Part shown: positions 51,882 through 63,054 of the stretch, in pieces
Layout of the letters: every line of letters starts with the position of its first letter
Numbering within the stretch: the first letter of the stretch is position 1
Assembly (NCBI GenBank): GCA_036365455.1
Contig: JAWQUS010000022.1
Coordinates: forward strand, 8,804,001-8,868,000
Source of the DNA: Macrosoma leucophasiata
Taxonomy: Eukaryota; Arthropoda; Insecta; Lepidoptera; Hedylidae
Direction of reading: 5' to 3'
DNA: 64,000 bases
Translations under genes and position numbers: made by a program
The notes under the pieces: model-generated
Told to the model about the DNA's origin: nothing
What the model saw: only the letters and a program-made list of their open reading frames with translations
Database searches by the model: none

Positions 51882-52870
51882 GTTAACATCGGTGTCAAAC
51901 AGGGTTGCGTGCTTTCGTCTAGGCTGTTTATTATATATCTGGACAAATGCCTCCAGAGGGTGAAGTTGATGGATGTGGGAGTGCGTATGGGTGACTTAGT
52001 GGTGAACTGTCTGCTTTACGCAGATGATGCGGTAATTGTTAGCTCTACACCATCTGGGCTACAAGCACTAGTCACAGTCATGAAAGAGGATTGTATGGAG
52101 AAAGGCTTACAATTGAATGTGGATAAAACGAAAGTATTAGTATTTGAAAGAGATGAACAGAGAACAAATGCAAGGGTAGTAGTAGATGATGCAGTGTTAG
52201 AACAGGTTGATGAAATTGTATATCTTGGATGTGCTTTTAGCAAGGATGGTAGGTACACCACTGACATAGAAAGAAGAGTGCTTGCTGGGAATTGCGTGAA
52301 TGGAGCGTTGGGTAAGCTGCTAGAATCTAAACATCTCAGCCAGCGGGCTCGACTAGCCGTACATAATGCTGTACTTACTCCAACGCTTTTATATGGAAGC
52401 GAGAGCTGGGTATGCAGGAAAGAGCATGAAAGTAAGTTGAACGCGGTCGAGATGAGATCTTTGCGCAAGATCTGCGGTGTATCACTCACCGATCGCGTTC
52501 GTAATGAAGATGTAAGAAAGAGACTTTGTGTGAATGATAGTATCGGTGTAAAAATGAAAAAAGGCATGCTCCGATGGTTCGGGCATATAGAAAGAATGTC
52601 GAATGAGCGAATGACTAAACAGATATACAATGCGAATGTGGATGGTTGCAGAGGCCCAGGAAGACCAAGGCTGACCTACCATGACCAAATAGGTCGAGTT
52701 CTGTCTGATGGTGGGGTCAAAAGTCTTAGGAATCGGCGTGCATGTATGAAGAGAATGATGAAGGTAGACGAGGCACGAGAGGTTTGTCAGAACCGGGATG
52801 TCTGGCGCTCTACACTCTCTGCCTACCCCGTTAGGGACCTGGCGTGAAGATACATACATACATACATACA
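51882..52870 (+). mobile_element. RTE-type LINE, 3' half with open RT frame
   Basis: Frame 51909-52847 (312 residues; an in-frame GVKQGCVLS stretch lies just 5') is uninterrupted: NCLLYADDAVIVS (intact catalytic YADD), LQLNVDKTKVLVF, KICGVSLTDRVRNEDVRKR, GMLRWFGHIERM, GRPRLTYHDQIGR and a VWRSTLSAYP end. The 3' end GGCGTGAAGATACATACATA runs into (TACA)n, as in RTE elements. 5' truncated, so not mobile itself. Copies at 4062, 13360 and 16011. Confidence 0.9.
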
Positions 52871-53190
52871 TAGTTATATACCGAGTAGCTATGCAGATGT
52901 GCTCAATGTGTGAAGCCAAAAAAATGGAACCCATCTCAGCATTATGCTGTAGCCGAGACTACAGCGCTGGTATTCTAATGGGCCCGACAAAGATATGATT
53001 ACGAACCCCAAGAATGGTGCTAGTAAAAAAATAAAAAAGATCCGGACGAATTGAGAACCTCCTCCTTTTTTCGAAGTGGGTTAAAAAAGCCACAAACAAA
53101 ATAACGACAACAGAAGACATAGAAAATTATCTAGTCTTATGAATAGACTTTACGTTACGTAAATTACAGTGCTCATCAAGAAAATAATTT

Positions 53191-53853
53191 TACTGGTGGT
53201 AGAGCTCCAGTGACGGAGCTCGCAGGCGTAGGCACCACCGCATTACCTAATATACGTAATAATGGCAACCCATTATACGTCCCACTGCTGGGCACGAGTC
53301 TCTCCCCTTTTTGGGGGGAGGCCTGGACGTTACTCCACCACGCTGCTCCAATGCGGATTGGTGGAGGTGGGTGGGTTACTCGTGGCCAACTCGCTGTCGG
53401 ATGTTTTCAAACCGCCCATAAGGCCTCCGACAAGGTTTAACGACTACTATCTATCGATAGCAACCGGGACCGACGGCTTAACGTGCCCTCCGAAGCACGG
53501 AAACGCGCATTTAATTTGCCACTAGCGGTCACCCATCACACTACCCGACTGCGCTTGTAGTGCTTAACCGAGTAGATCGCTTACGATCTACACCAGACGT
53601 GGGGCCATGCGCGCTTCATTACCTAATCTACTTGCCGCTAAATGGTAGTGTTCAGCCCTATCGTGTTCCGGTCAGGTGGTAATGTAGGGCCCTGTAATTT
53701 TCGGCAAAGAGGCATAACACCTTAGGCCTCATGAGTGGCAACGCATCTGCATTTTGACCTCTGGTCATTGTGTGGGTGTCTATAGGCTGCAGTCATCACT
53801 TAACATCAATGTGAACTGCATGCTTGTTTACCACTTCCATTACATAAAAAAAA
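53191..53853 (-). repeat. Family A copy split by a 5S-SINE
   Basis: 53191-53251 and 53617-53853 form one A copy, from TACTGGTGGTAGAG to CCATTACATAAAAAAAA. Confidence 0.9.
53252..53616 (-). mobile_element. 5S-derived SINE, 365 bp, in family A
   Basis: The 11-bp duplication CATTACCTAAT at 53241-53251 and 53617-53627. Head (minus sense) AAGCGCGCATGGCCCC, GTTAAGC, GATGGGTGACCGCTAGTGG; tail ATTATTAC. Confidence 0.93.
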
Positions 53854-54424
53854 GACAAAAAAACCACGGTCATACCTCTCGACGCCAATGTCACATACGG
53901 CAAAGCTTTGCGTAAAGTACTTATTTCATACTAGTAGATTTTGTGTGATGCTTGAACAAACAGACCGACAGACAGACAGACAAAAATGTTTTAATCACAT
54001 ATTTGTGTTCGGTATCGATCTAACTGTGCCGTACCTAACATCCTGGTATTTCTTTTTTAAATATTTTCAATGTACCGAATTTTCACTTCTACAGTATTAT
54101 TATTAGTATAAATTAAAGGACACCTAAGCGTATTTGCTGGTAAGTATTTATCTAATTAAATATCTAATTAATAATTACTTCAATCAATTCTCTCTAATTT
54201 GGAAGACTTAAAATCTCAGACTGAGTTGTCACGAGATAAATACTCGTAAGTCCTCGAATGTCTATTTATTTATTAACCTCACAACAAGGCTAAGAATTAT
54301 AGATTACGAGTATTCTAGAATGAAAAATCTTATGAGTGTACAAAACTACTGGAATATTGCTCTCATTTGTGGACGGGAGCCCCCAAATACCAACTTGGTC
54401 CAACAATTAATATAGTGTTACTAA

Positions 54425-54550
54425 ACTGATGACTGCAGCCTATAGAAACCTGCATAAAAACCAGAGGTCTATATTACGAAGTCATACATGACCATGTAAC
54501 CGGAACACGATAGTGCTGAACACTATCATTTAGCGGCAGATAGATTAGGT
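54425..54550 (+). repeat. Family A, deleted
   Basis: GATGACTGCAGCCTATAGAA to GCGGCAGATAGATTAGGTAA, followed by a tRNA-SINE head scrap (54552-54590). Confidence 0.65.
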
Positions 54551-54668
54551 AACTGCCTCAATAGACTAGTGGTAGCAGACCACTACCAATACTCAATACT
54601 AAATACTCAATCATTTATTGCATTCCATAAATGTACAATACTGACTTAGGTGGTATTTAGTCTAATAT

Positions 54669-54903
54669 TTGTTTTTATATTATTTCGCATTAACACATGC
54701 TTGTGAAATATATTTCATTTTTAAAGAAAAATGGAAAGAAAAATTTGACTTCAGGCGAGACTCGAACTCGCGGCCTACTGGGAATCTAGTCCAGCCGCTC
54801 TTCCAATTGAGCTACTGAAGTCCTGCCCGATTTGTCAAATCTTTCCTTCACATTTATTGCCTTGCTTTATGGTAGCAGTAGCGCCATCTATTACCAACTA
54901 TGC
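54669..54903 (-). mobile_element. tRNA-SINE type 2, 235 bp
   Basis: The 11-bp duplication TAGTCTAATAT at 54658-54668 and 54904-54914. Same leader, tRNA unit and tail as 11741-11980; fixes the 5' end at GCATAGTTGG. Confidence 0.92.
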
Positions 54904-54937
54904 TAGTCTAATATGTGTATCAATTATAGTTCAATAT

Positions 54938-55075
54938 ACGTTGGGGTCCTGGGTTCGATTCCCGGATCTGGGGATATCAGAGATAATGGTGTAAAGTCCT
55001 TTATCTCTGGTTCTATTGGGATTTTCGATTGGGACTGGAAATATCTAAGTACCTCGAAGTTTGGAAATGCGTAAT
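54938..55075 (+). mobile_element. tRNA-SINE type 1 fragment
   Basis: GTCCTGGGTTCGATTCCCGG (B box) and CAGAGATAATGGTGTAAAG; head start and 3' end missing. Confidence 0.75.
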
Positions 55076-55080
55076 TTTAA

Positions 55081-55389
55081 TGTAACTTCACGCCTGTAAT
55101 CCCCGAAGGGGTAGGCAGAGGTAAATGCATGCATTCAAGCATACATGCAAACACCCACGATTCGCCGGTTACGTTTTGGCCCATGTAACAGGTGGCGAGC
55201 CTGTTGACATCTCCGGGCACATTACCAAACTTTGAGGTACTGGGAAATTTCCAGAAAATGGAAACATCCCAGTAGAACCAGAGATAAAGGCTTTTTTCAC
55301 CATTATCTCTGATAACCCCCTACCCGGGAATCGAACCCAGGACCTCAGCGTAGTAGTAGTGGCCTGCTACCACTAGGCTACCGAGGCAG
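55081..55389 (-). mobile_element. tRNA-SINE type 1, full length
   Basis: AACTTCACGCCTGTAATCCC to CCACTAGGCTACCGAGGCAG; about 309 bp, minus. Confidence 0.9.
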
Positions 55390-55564
55390 TTCTACCACCA
55401 CTGTACCGTTATCTTTTTTTATACAATTATTCTGCAAGACAAGTATTAATATATCATATATAAAAACTACTAACCAGCTATACGCGATTAGCTGTATCGC
55501 GTTTATAATAATTATTGTGCATGCTGCAGTCAATTCTTTTACCTAGTCAATTCGGTAAAATCAT

Positions 55565-55700
55565 GATTTTTTTTTATGCATTGTAGTAGCAAACAAGCAT
55601 ACAGTTGACATTGATTGTAAGTGAATACTATAATCTATAGATATCTACACTAAAACCTAAGGTCAAAATATTGATGTGTGATTCCTGAGACAATAAGTTA
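55565..55700 (+). repeat. Family A, old variant
   Basis: T-run, ATGCATTGTAGTAGCAAACA, GACATTGATTGTAAGTGA. Confidence 0.55.
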
Positions 55701-55786
55701 GGTCTCTGTTTTTGACGTATTAACATCTTATAAATCAATAAACGCCGGATGTATGCACGAAAAAGTGTCACGTTTCATCAAATTTA

Positions 55787-55949
55787 CTGGTGGTAGAGCT
55801 CCGGCAAAGAGGCATAACAGAAGGCCTCAGAAGTGGTAACGCATTTGCATTTTGACCTCTGATCTTTGTGTGTTTATAGGCTGCAGTCATCACGTAACAT
55901 TAATGTGAACTACATGCTTGTTTGCCACTTTCATAACGTAAAAAAAATA
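55787..55949 (-). repeat. Family A, internal deletion
   Basis: ACTGGTGGTAGAGCTCCGG joins directly to CAAAGAGGCATAACAG; ends TTTCATAACGTAAAAAAA. A LINE tail follows (55955-56050). Confidence 0.8.
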
Positions 55950-56291
55950 TCCAAATCGGTACAGGCGTTTGCAAATTATCGCTGAACATATATAAAAAAA
56001 ACATCCGGATGAATTGAGAACCTCCTCCATTTTGCAGTCGGTTAAAAAAAAAGGCAAGCGTGCGAGAGAGAGCGCGGAATAAGCGATAGAGAGGCACGAT
56101 CGGCCTAAGCGTTCGGCTTGTGACGCATGTTTTTTTTATTACGATGATACGTACATAAAATTATCGCCCGTAAACCGACTTTATAGTAGTAACACATGCA
56201 CGGATTCGGTCCGCAGTACCGAATCCGTTAACCAAAATCACGCGAGCGGACCGCATCGGACTTAATTAACAATTATTTACAATTTAATGTC

Positions 56292-56440
56292 AAAAGTTTG
56301 TCAGACAAGCAGACGGTCCACTTGATGGAAAGTGGTCACCGTCGCCTACGAACATTTGCAACACCAGGGGAGTTGCAACGCGCTGACAGCCCTCAAGGTC
56401 TCTTTATCGCCATTTTTTAGGATCCCCATATTGTTGTTGT
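56292..56440 (-). pseudogene. Jockey-like LINE 3' end
   Basis: GTTTGTCAGACAAGCAGACG, GATGGAAAGTGGTCACCGTC, CAACACCAGGGGAGTTGC. Confidence 0.75.
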
Positions 56441-56788
56441 CCCTATGTGAAATAATGTGGAGTACCCTGGAACTGTGGTGCTACAATAAACGGGACTCTT
56501 TTAGCGGTGAACGCGCCAACTTGATTACGATCACTGTTTACCACCTTCGTTAACAAAAAAAGACCAAAGGATTTCAAACAAACTCTACTTTTAGCCAGAG
56601 TGTGTGTGTGTCACATAAAAACCACTTTTGCCTTTTTTTAGTCATAAGTCCTTTTGACCAGTTAAGTGTTTTGATCGCAACATACATATGACGACGCTTT
56701 TTATCAAACCTGCAAAACCGGTCTGAAGCCTAGCGTGCTGGTATTTATAAACCTATTGATAATGATATCGCTTAGGGTTCCATATTAA

Positions 56789-57006
56789 AGGACTTATTAC
56801 ACGGCACGGTATTCAGGGTACGATAGCAAGGGTCAGGGTAGTGTAATAACATTTAGGGCCCTAATTAGGGCGACCGGAGGGGCCCGTGTATTTGTACTGT
56901 GATTGAGTTAGGGCCCTGTCGACCGGATAGTGTAATAAGCGGCAACCCGGCGCGAGGCCACCCCCTTTCTGTTAGGACCCTGAATAGCGTGTCGTGTAAT
57001 AGCCTT
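56789..57006. mobile_element. Family C element bounded by TTAA
   Basis: TTAA at 56785-56788 and 57007-57010; ends AGGACTTATTACACGGCACG and TCGTGTAATAGCCTT. This suggests a piggyBac-type non-autonomous element (inference from the TTAA). Confidence 0.75.
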
Positions 57007-57039
57007 TTAAAATGGTAAGGAACAATTTTATATGTCATT

Positions 57040-57336
57040 AAATGGCAAACAAGCGTTCAGTTCACATAGATTGATCGTTGGTAGAGCTCCAGTGACGGAG
57101 CACGCGGGCGTAGGCACCACCGCACTACCTAATATACTTGCTGCTAAATGGTAGTGTTCAGCACTATCGTGTTCCGGTCAGACGGTAATGTACGGCCCTG
57201 TAAATTCCGGCAGAGAAGCATAACACCTTAGGCCTTAGGAGTGGCAACTCATCTGCATTTTGATCATCACTTTACATCAATGTGAACTGCATTGTGTGAT
57301 TTTTGCCATTTCAATTAGGTACCTACATAAAAAAAA
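57040..57336 (-). repeat. Family A copy
   Basis: GTTGGTAGAGCTCCAGTGAC (57075) to TACATAAAAAAA; preceded by a plus-sense scrap (57045-57070). Confidence 0.8.
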
Positions 57337-57339
57337 TCA

Positions 57340-58173
57340 TGTCACTCAAGTGATATTAAACAATATAAGTACCTGGATCTACTCAAAATCAAGAGATCTA
57401 TTAAATTGCTTTCGTACTAAAATCACAGTATAAGTACATACAGTAAATTATCGCCTTTGAAGTTTTGCAATATGCCGCCTTCACCCATAAAAACGCAAAT
57501 TCATTAAGGTTGCCACGTTTTTGGTTTTTATTTACGTTGTTTGTAACGCGTCAGTTTACGTTGAATATTATATAAAAATCCTAAAAACATGACGCCTGTA
57601 ATCCCCTAAGGGGTAGAGAGTGGTAAATCGGATTCACGCATACATTCCCGATTCGCCGGTCACGTTTTGGCCCATGTAACACGCGGCGAGCCTGTTGACA
57701 TCGGCACTTTACCAAACTTTGAGGTACTGGAAAGCCTCCAGAAAATAGAAAAATCTATCAAACTATAATTATCTCAACCTATCAACAATTTACCAGTCTA
57801 TCATCAATCTACCAGTATTCCAGTTGGGCGGTCTATCAGTACGCCAGAATTCTAACAATTATAATGTACCGATCTTAATACTGTTTACTGTTTAATATTC
57901 ATCCATACCTTTTTAACTCCGTCCAATATAATCCGAATATCAAATACATATACAAACAAAAAAAATGTTTAGAGTTTTCTTTAAAGATTTTTTCGTTTTG
58001 TGAATTAAATATGTACATAAAGTGTGAAATAACAGACATTATTAATAAATGAAAATTAGAACAAAATATTAACGGTAAAGTTGACAGCAAATTTTTCAAT
58101 ATCATCTTTCAAAAAACTTAGTAAAAGAAATTTTAAATCTCGCACCCCTTAACGCTAAGTCCCAAGTAGATGA
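57340..58173. other. No gene seen
   Basis: Contains a truncated type 1 SINE (57591-57755); the rest is AT-rich and unassigned, with ATCTACCAGT-like repeats at 57770-57840. Confidence 0.4.
57591..57755 (-). mobile_element. tRNA-SINE type 1, head missing
   Basis: GACGCCTGTAATCCCCTAAG, CCGGTCACGTTTTGGCCCA, GAGGTACTGGAAAGCC. Confidence 0.75.
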
Positions 58174-59107
58174 CAGTTTTCGTATGGGCTACTTGGTACC
58201 GCCCCCTCCGTCCCTCGCGTCGCGCGCCCCGCACGATTGCTCTGACATTACACGTTCGTTGGATGACTGTAGGTAAATAACACGTTCGTTTTCTTTAGAT
58301 GTGCTAAAACCTTCGTCTTGTCTCTAAACTCAATTGTAGCAAACAAAACAAATAAAAGAATAGAAACCATAATTACTGACTTATGCATAAAAACCATTGA
58401 ATGATAAAAACTAACCCTCTTATTCATAAACGTACATTAGATACGTTTTATAAATGCTATAGAATGCTTTGTCTTTGTCAGTTGCATTGTCAAATATGCA
58501 GGATAGAAAAAGACAAAGGAGAGATTAGCAACACTTTAGCTATAAGTAATACGTTTATGATTAAGAGGGTTAGTCAATACTCACAATTTAAAAAATCCTG
58601 TTTCATTATAGGTATTGCCGATAAAAAAATTAAAATAAAAACCCCATTAACAATTGTATAAATTCAAATCAATTCCGCGTTTGTTTAATTTGATTTATTG
58701 ATCAAATTATCTAGATAATAATGAATAAATTATTACGTCAAAGTCAAATAATGTCAATTAATATATTTAACAGGCTAATTTATTATATGATTATAGTGTT
58801 TAGTTTATTGGCAAGATATATTATATCCCTTTATAATTTGCCGGTGTTTTCTGTGAGTAAAGTACTAAGTGACATACTGAAATAAAACTAGTTTTCGGAT
58901 TTATCTCGGTTTTATGGGGTTTCTTTTATTTTTTTTGTTTGCTACAATTGAGCTTAGAGACAAGACGAAGGTTTTAGCACATCTAAAGAAAACGAACGTG
59001 TTAATTACCTACAGTCATCCAACGAACGTGTAATGTCAGAGCAATCGTGCGGGACGTGCGACGCGAGGGAGGGAGGGGGCGGTACCAAATAGCCCATACA
59101 AAAACTG
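58174..59107. mobile_element. Long-TIR element, 934 bp
   Basis: Arms 58174-58340 and 58940-59107 are inverted over about 165 bp (CAGTTTTCGTATGGGCTAC versus TAGCCCATACAAAAACTG). The centre includes a family I MITE. No clear target duplication; no frame. Confidence 0.8.
58410..58578. repeat. Family I MITE nested in the long-TIR element
   Basis: ACTAACCCTCTTATTCATAA and TTATGATTAAGAGGGTTAGT are inverted; the core TATGCAGGATAGAAAAAGAC matches 29617-29737. Confidence 0.75.
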
Positions 59108-59152
59108 ATTATTTAAAATCGAACCCGACGTTTCGGTCGCTTTTCAGCTTTC

Positions 59153-59309
59153 AAGGTGTTATGCCTCTGTGCCGGAAATTACAGGGCCATACATTACCAC
59201 CTGACCGGAACACGATAGTGCCGAACACTACCATTTAGCGGCAAGTATATTAGGTAATGTGGTGGTGCCTTCGGCCGCGAGCTCCGTCTCTGGAGCTCTA
59301 CCACCAGTA
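59153..59309 (+). repeat. Family A, half copy
   Basis: AAGGTGTTATGCCTCTGTGC to CTCTACCACCAGTA; a diverged partner follows at 59312-59440. Confidence 0.8.
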
Positions 59310-59619
59310 GAAACATTGATGTTAAGTGATGACTGCAGCCTACAGACCAGACCAGAGAACAGAGGTCAAAATGCAGATGCGTTGCCACCCCTGAAACCTT
59401 AGTTGTTTCTCTCTGTGATAGTTATTACGGGGCCATACAAGTTTGCTTGCCAGTTTTATCCTAGGGTTCCGTGCCTAAAGAAGCCTTATAAGATCACTCG
59501 TGTGTCTATTTGTCTGTTCGTCTGTCACAGCCATTTAGTCAGAAAGTAATGGGCCGATTGAGTTGTTATTTGGTGCATGAGTGACTAGAAACATGCACGT
59601 GTAATAATAATAAATGATA

Positions 59620-60365
59620 ATAACAACCATTGTACGTCCCGCTGCTGGGCACGAGTCTCTCCCCTTTTTGGGGGGAGGCCTGGAGCTTACTCCACCACGC
59701 TGCTCCAGTGCGGGTTGGTAGAGATACGGGTTAGTGGCCAACCCGCTGTCGGATGTTGTCAAACCGCCCATAAGGCCTCCGACAAGGTTTAACGACTGCT
59801 ATCTATCGATTGCAACCGGGACCGACGGCTAACGTGCCCTCTGAAGCTCGGAAACGCGCATTTTAATTTTGCTACTAACACCACCCATAACACACCCGAC
59901 CGCGTCCGTATCGCACAATCGAGTAGATCACTCTAGGGATGGCGATCTGAGATCGATCTTTTAGACCGAAAAGATCGATTATTTGAATCGATTCACTGCA
60001 CTGAAACGTCCTAGCGAATCGATACTTTACCTTGGAAAATCGAAGATCGACCTTTTTGCTTCATTACTTAAAGGAAACATGCAGTAAATACAATAAAAAG
60101 AGACACAACACATAAATCATAACATTTAACGTGTAATATGAAACAACATTGACTTTTTTTTTGCTCGTCACTTAGATTGAATTTGAAGTTGACATGAACC
60201 AAATTGAAAAAATGTCGATTCAACGGAAATCGATTTTTTAGACGTCGATACAATCGTGGATCGAATTTTTACTCTTCGATTCGAATCGATTCAAAGATCG
60301 ATCTTTTTCAGAAAGAATCGCCATCCCTAGATCACTCTCGACCAACACCAGCCGTGCTTCAGCAG
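59620..60365 (-). mobile_element. 5S-derived SINE split by a hAT
   Basis: 59620-59933 (tail, body, CCATAACACACCCGACCGCG, TCGAGTAGATCACTC) and 60330-60365 (head remains, ACACCAGCCGTGCTTCAG). Confidence 0.85.
59934..60329. mobile_element. hAT element, 396 bp
   Basis: TAGGGATGGCGAT and ATCGCCATCCCTA ends; the 8-bp duplication GATCACTC at 59926-59933 and 60330-60337. Inside, GATCGATC and GAATCGATTC motifs recur in both arms. Confidence 0.95.
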
Positions 60366-60390
60366 TATCAATATATTGCCAGGAAATATG

Positions 60391-60600
60391 TAATAATACT
60401 ACGTATAGAATGGACACTTCGACGTCCCGCCCGATTTCCCCGCATCACCCAACCTCCTCCCATCTTATGGGCGACGTTTGGTATTCTCTACGTGCTACCC
60501 ACACAGGTGCACGTGTAAATACACGTCACTAATTGATGTCTGTGTAATGGAGACCAAATTAAGCGCTTGTATAGAATTTTGGCGGTGTGTCCGCGGTGTG
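60391..60600 (-). repeat. Family E element, full length
   Basis: TAATAATACTACGTATAGAA to GTGTGTCCGCGGTGTG, about 210 bp, next to the 5S-SINE. Confidence 0.8.
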
Positions 60601-60700
60601 CTAGAACTCTGATCATCATCATATCAGCCATTCAAAAGGTAATAGTAGGTACAGGTAAAGGTACCTATACGTAGTCACAACCACAGCGTCGACATAGGTG

Positions 60701-61775
60701 GAGTTTTAGGCGGGAACCTTGAAAGAGGCAAATGGCTCTTATTTTATTTCATTTTCTTGGTGTATTTTTAAGTTATATTGAATAAAGTTGGTGGCATTTT
60801 GTTTGATATAGGTTTATTACAGTGCCCGTGTATAGTAAAATAGAATAACAGTGCGAAAACACGACCTTTCAGGTTGCCTCCAAAACTTCATTGTAAATGT
60901 TCTGGTAAAGTAGCCATCGCTTTACTCGAATAACTTGACTGTAACTCACTTGACTGTAACTCACTTGACTGACATACTAATAAATAATTGACTGACGATT
61001 TTATACTAAATTTAACGCTTAAATAAATACGAAATATCGTTTTACTTGACATTAGCAATATGCGTAATACCGATACCAGAAAAAAAATCCCACAGCGTCA
61101 GTATAAAATTAGTCAATGTCAGAGTCAGATGTAACGGTATTAAAAATTGTAATCCTAAAAAGGTTACACGCCAACATGAAATATAGATTACATCCAAAGT
61201 TTATCGTACAATACACTGTTGACATTACGGTAAACGGATTGGGAAGTTCTTCGTAGTGGGAGTCGATTAAAAAAAAAAGTTGCCAAGTGTTGCTCGTAGT
61301 TGCGTGAGTCGATTAAAAATAAATTAAAAAAAAAACAAAGTATTATTATTATTATTTTTTTTTTTTTTTTTTTTATTATGGCATCGCTATTACGCATATT
61401 GCCAGTGTCAAGTAAAACGATATTTCGTATTTATTTAAGCAGCGTAAAAGTTAGTATAATATAGTCATCAAGTATAATAGGTAAGTATCAAGTATATAAG
61501 TTATCAAGTATAATATGTCAGTCAAGTGAGTTACAATCAAGTTATTCGAGTAAAGCGATGGCTACTTTACCAGAACATTTACAATGAAGTTTTGGAGGCA
61601 ACCTGAAAGGTCGTGTTTTCGCACTGTTATTCTATTTCACTATACACGGGCACTGTAATAAACCTATATCAAACAAAATGCCACCAATTTTATTCAATAT
61701 AACTTAAAAATACACCAAGAAAATGAAATAAAATTAGAGCACCATACGCCTCTTTCAAGGTTCCCGCCAAAACTC
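60701..61775. mobile_element. Family H foldback element, 1075 bp
   Basis: Arms about 60701-61080 and 61377-61775 are inverted and highly alike: GAGTTTTAGGCGGGAACC, GGTGGCATTTTGTTTGATA, TTGCCTCCAAAACTTCA, CATCGCTTTACTCGAATAAC each have their complement. The spacer of about 300 bp is AT-rich. No frame. Relics at 1354, 25242 and 63806. Confidence 0.9.
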
Positions 61776-61864
61776 AAACAAAGTAGGTATCTACGGGTTT
61801 GAGTTGCGTTCACAGAATACACATAATGAGTTTCTTTAAACTTCTTATAAATTTTCCAGTTATC

Positions 61865-62140
61865 TTTTTTTTTATGTAACGAACGTGGCAGACAAACGTG
61901 CAGGTCACAAGTACGTTAAGTGATGTCTGCAGCCTGTAGACATCTACACAAAAACGGATTCAATATGTAGATGCGTGGCTACTCCTGACCGTAGTTGTTG
62001 TCTCTGAGATAGTTATTACGGGGCCATACATTACCATCTAACCGGAACACGATAGTGCTGAACACTACCATTCGGCGGCAGGTAAACTAGGATCTATATT
62101 GTCTACGCCCTAGAGTCTCTACACTGGAGCTCTACCACTA
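61865..62140 (+). repeat. Family A, diverged subfamily
   Basis: T-run, ATGTAACGAACGTGGC to GGAGCTCTACCACTAG. Confidence 0.75.
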
Positions 62141-62157
62141 GATGCGTTAAGACCTAT

Positions 62158-62280
62158 CCAGGGGTGCCAACGCATCTGCATTCTGACCTCTGGTCTCTTT
62201 GTGGGTGTCTGTAGGCTGCAGTCATCACTTAACATCCATGTGAACTGCATGCTTGTTTGCCTCATTCGGTATATAAAAAA
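62158..62280 (-). repeat. Family A, tail half
   Basis: GCCAACGCATCTGCATTCTG to GCATGCTTGTTTGCC and an A-run. Confidence 0.75.
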
Positions 62281-62293
62281 AGTGACTGACAGT

Positions 62294-62480
62294 CAATGCA
62301 GTTCACGTTGATGTTAAGTGCTGACTGCAGCCTATAGACACCCACACAAAGACAGAGGTCAAAATGCAGATGCGTTACCACTCCTGAGGCTTAAGGTGGT
62401 ACCATTTAGCGGCAAGTATATTAGGTAATGCGGTGGTGCCTACGCCCGCGAGCTCCGTCACTGGAGCTCTACCACCAGTA
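62294..62480 (+). repeat. Family A, internal deletion
   Basis: AATGCAGTTCACGTTGATGT to CTCTACCACCAGTA; the middle after GGCTTAAGGTGG is missing. Confidence 0.85.
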
Positions 62481-63054
62481 AAAATATTTTGTTTACAACC
62501 TTCATTTGATGAACCGTTTGACGTCAATGCCATTGTTTTTCAGATGTTCGACCTTTAGCATTTATTTTTCTTATTATTTAAAAAAAAAGACATTTTCTTC
62601 GAATAACTTCAAATATAAAAAACAATGGAACGAACTTGAACGTCAAAGTGACAGATGACAGCTACCTATGTTGTTTTTCAAGCATTGTCCGATTAGGTTC
62701 GCTGACTTTGTGTAAATTTAGGTATGTATTTAAGATAATACAGGTACTTTATTTAAATACAGGTAGAACAAAGGTCAGTTTGAATTTTAAAACCAAGAAA
62801 TATTTACGTAGATAATAAGAAATTTGACATCAGCGGATCAAGTCAATTCAAATTAGAGGGTTGAAGAGATAAACATATTATGACATGCAGTTCACATAAG
62901 ATTAAAAAAAATCTTGAATGACAAAGAATATCTTTTTATCTTTTCCCTCTTCTTCTTTAACAGTTTGTAAAAGGAAAAATGAGTCATTTCACTTTTTATA
63001 ATTAGTTTGTGACATTATTAATTATATTTTTTTAGTTTGTAAATTGACTGCATT
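62481..63054. other. No gene seen
   Basis: AT-rich; a stray GCAGTTCACATAAGATT (62886) may be a family A scrap. Confidence 0.4.

Noticed and set aside
52016..52630. 204-codon frame on the minus strand
   Set aside because: Shadow of the RTE reverse transcriptase frame on the opposite strand.
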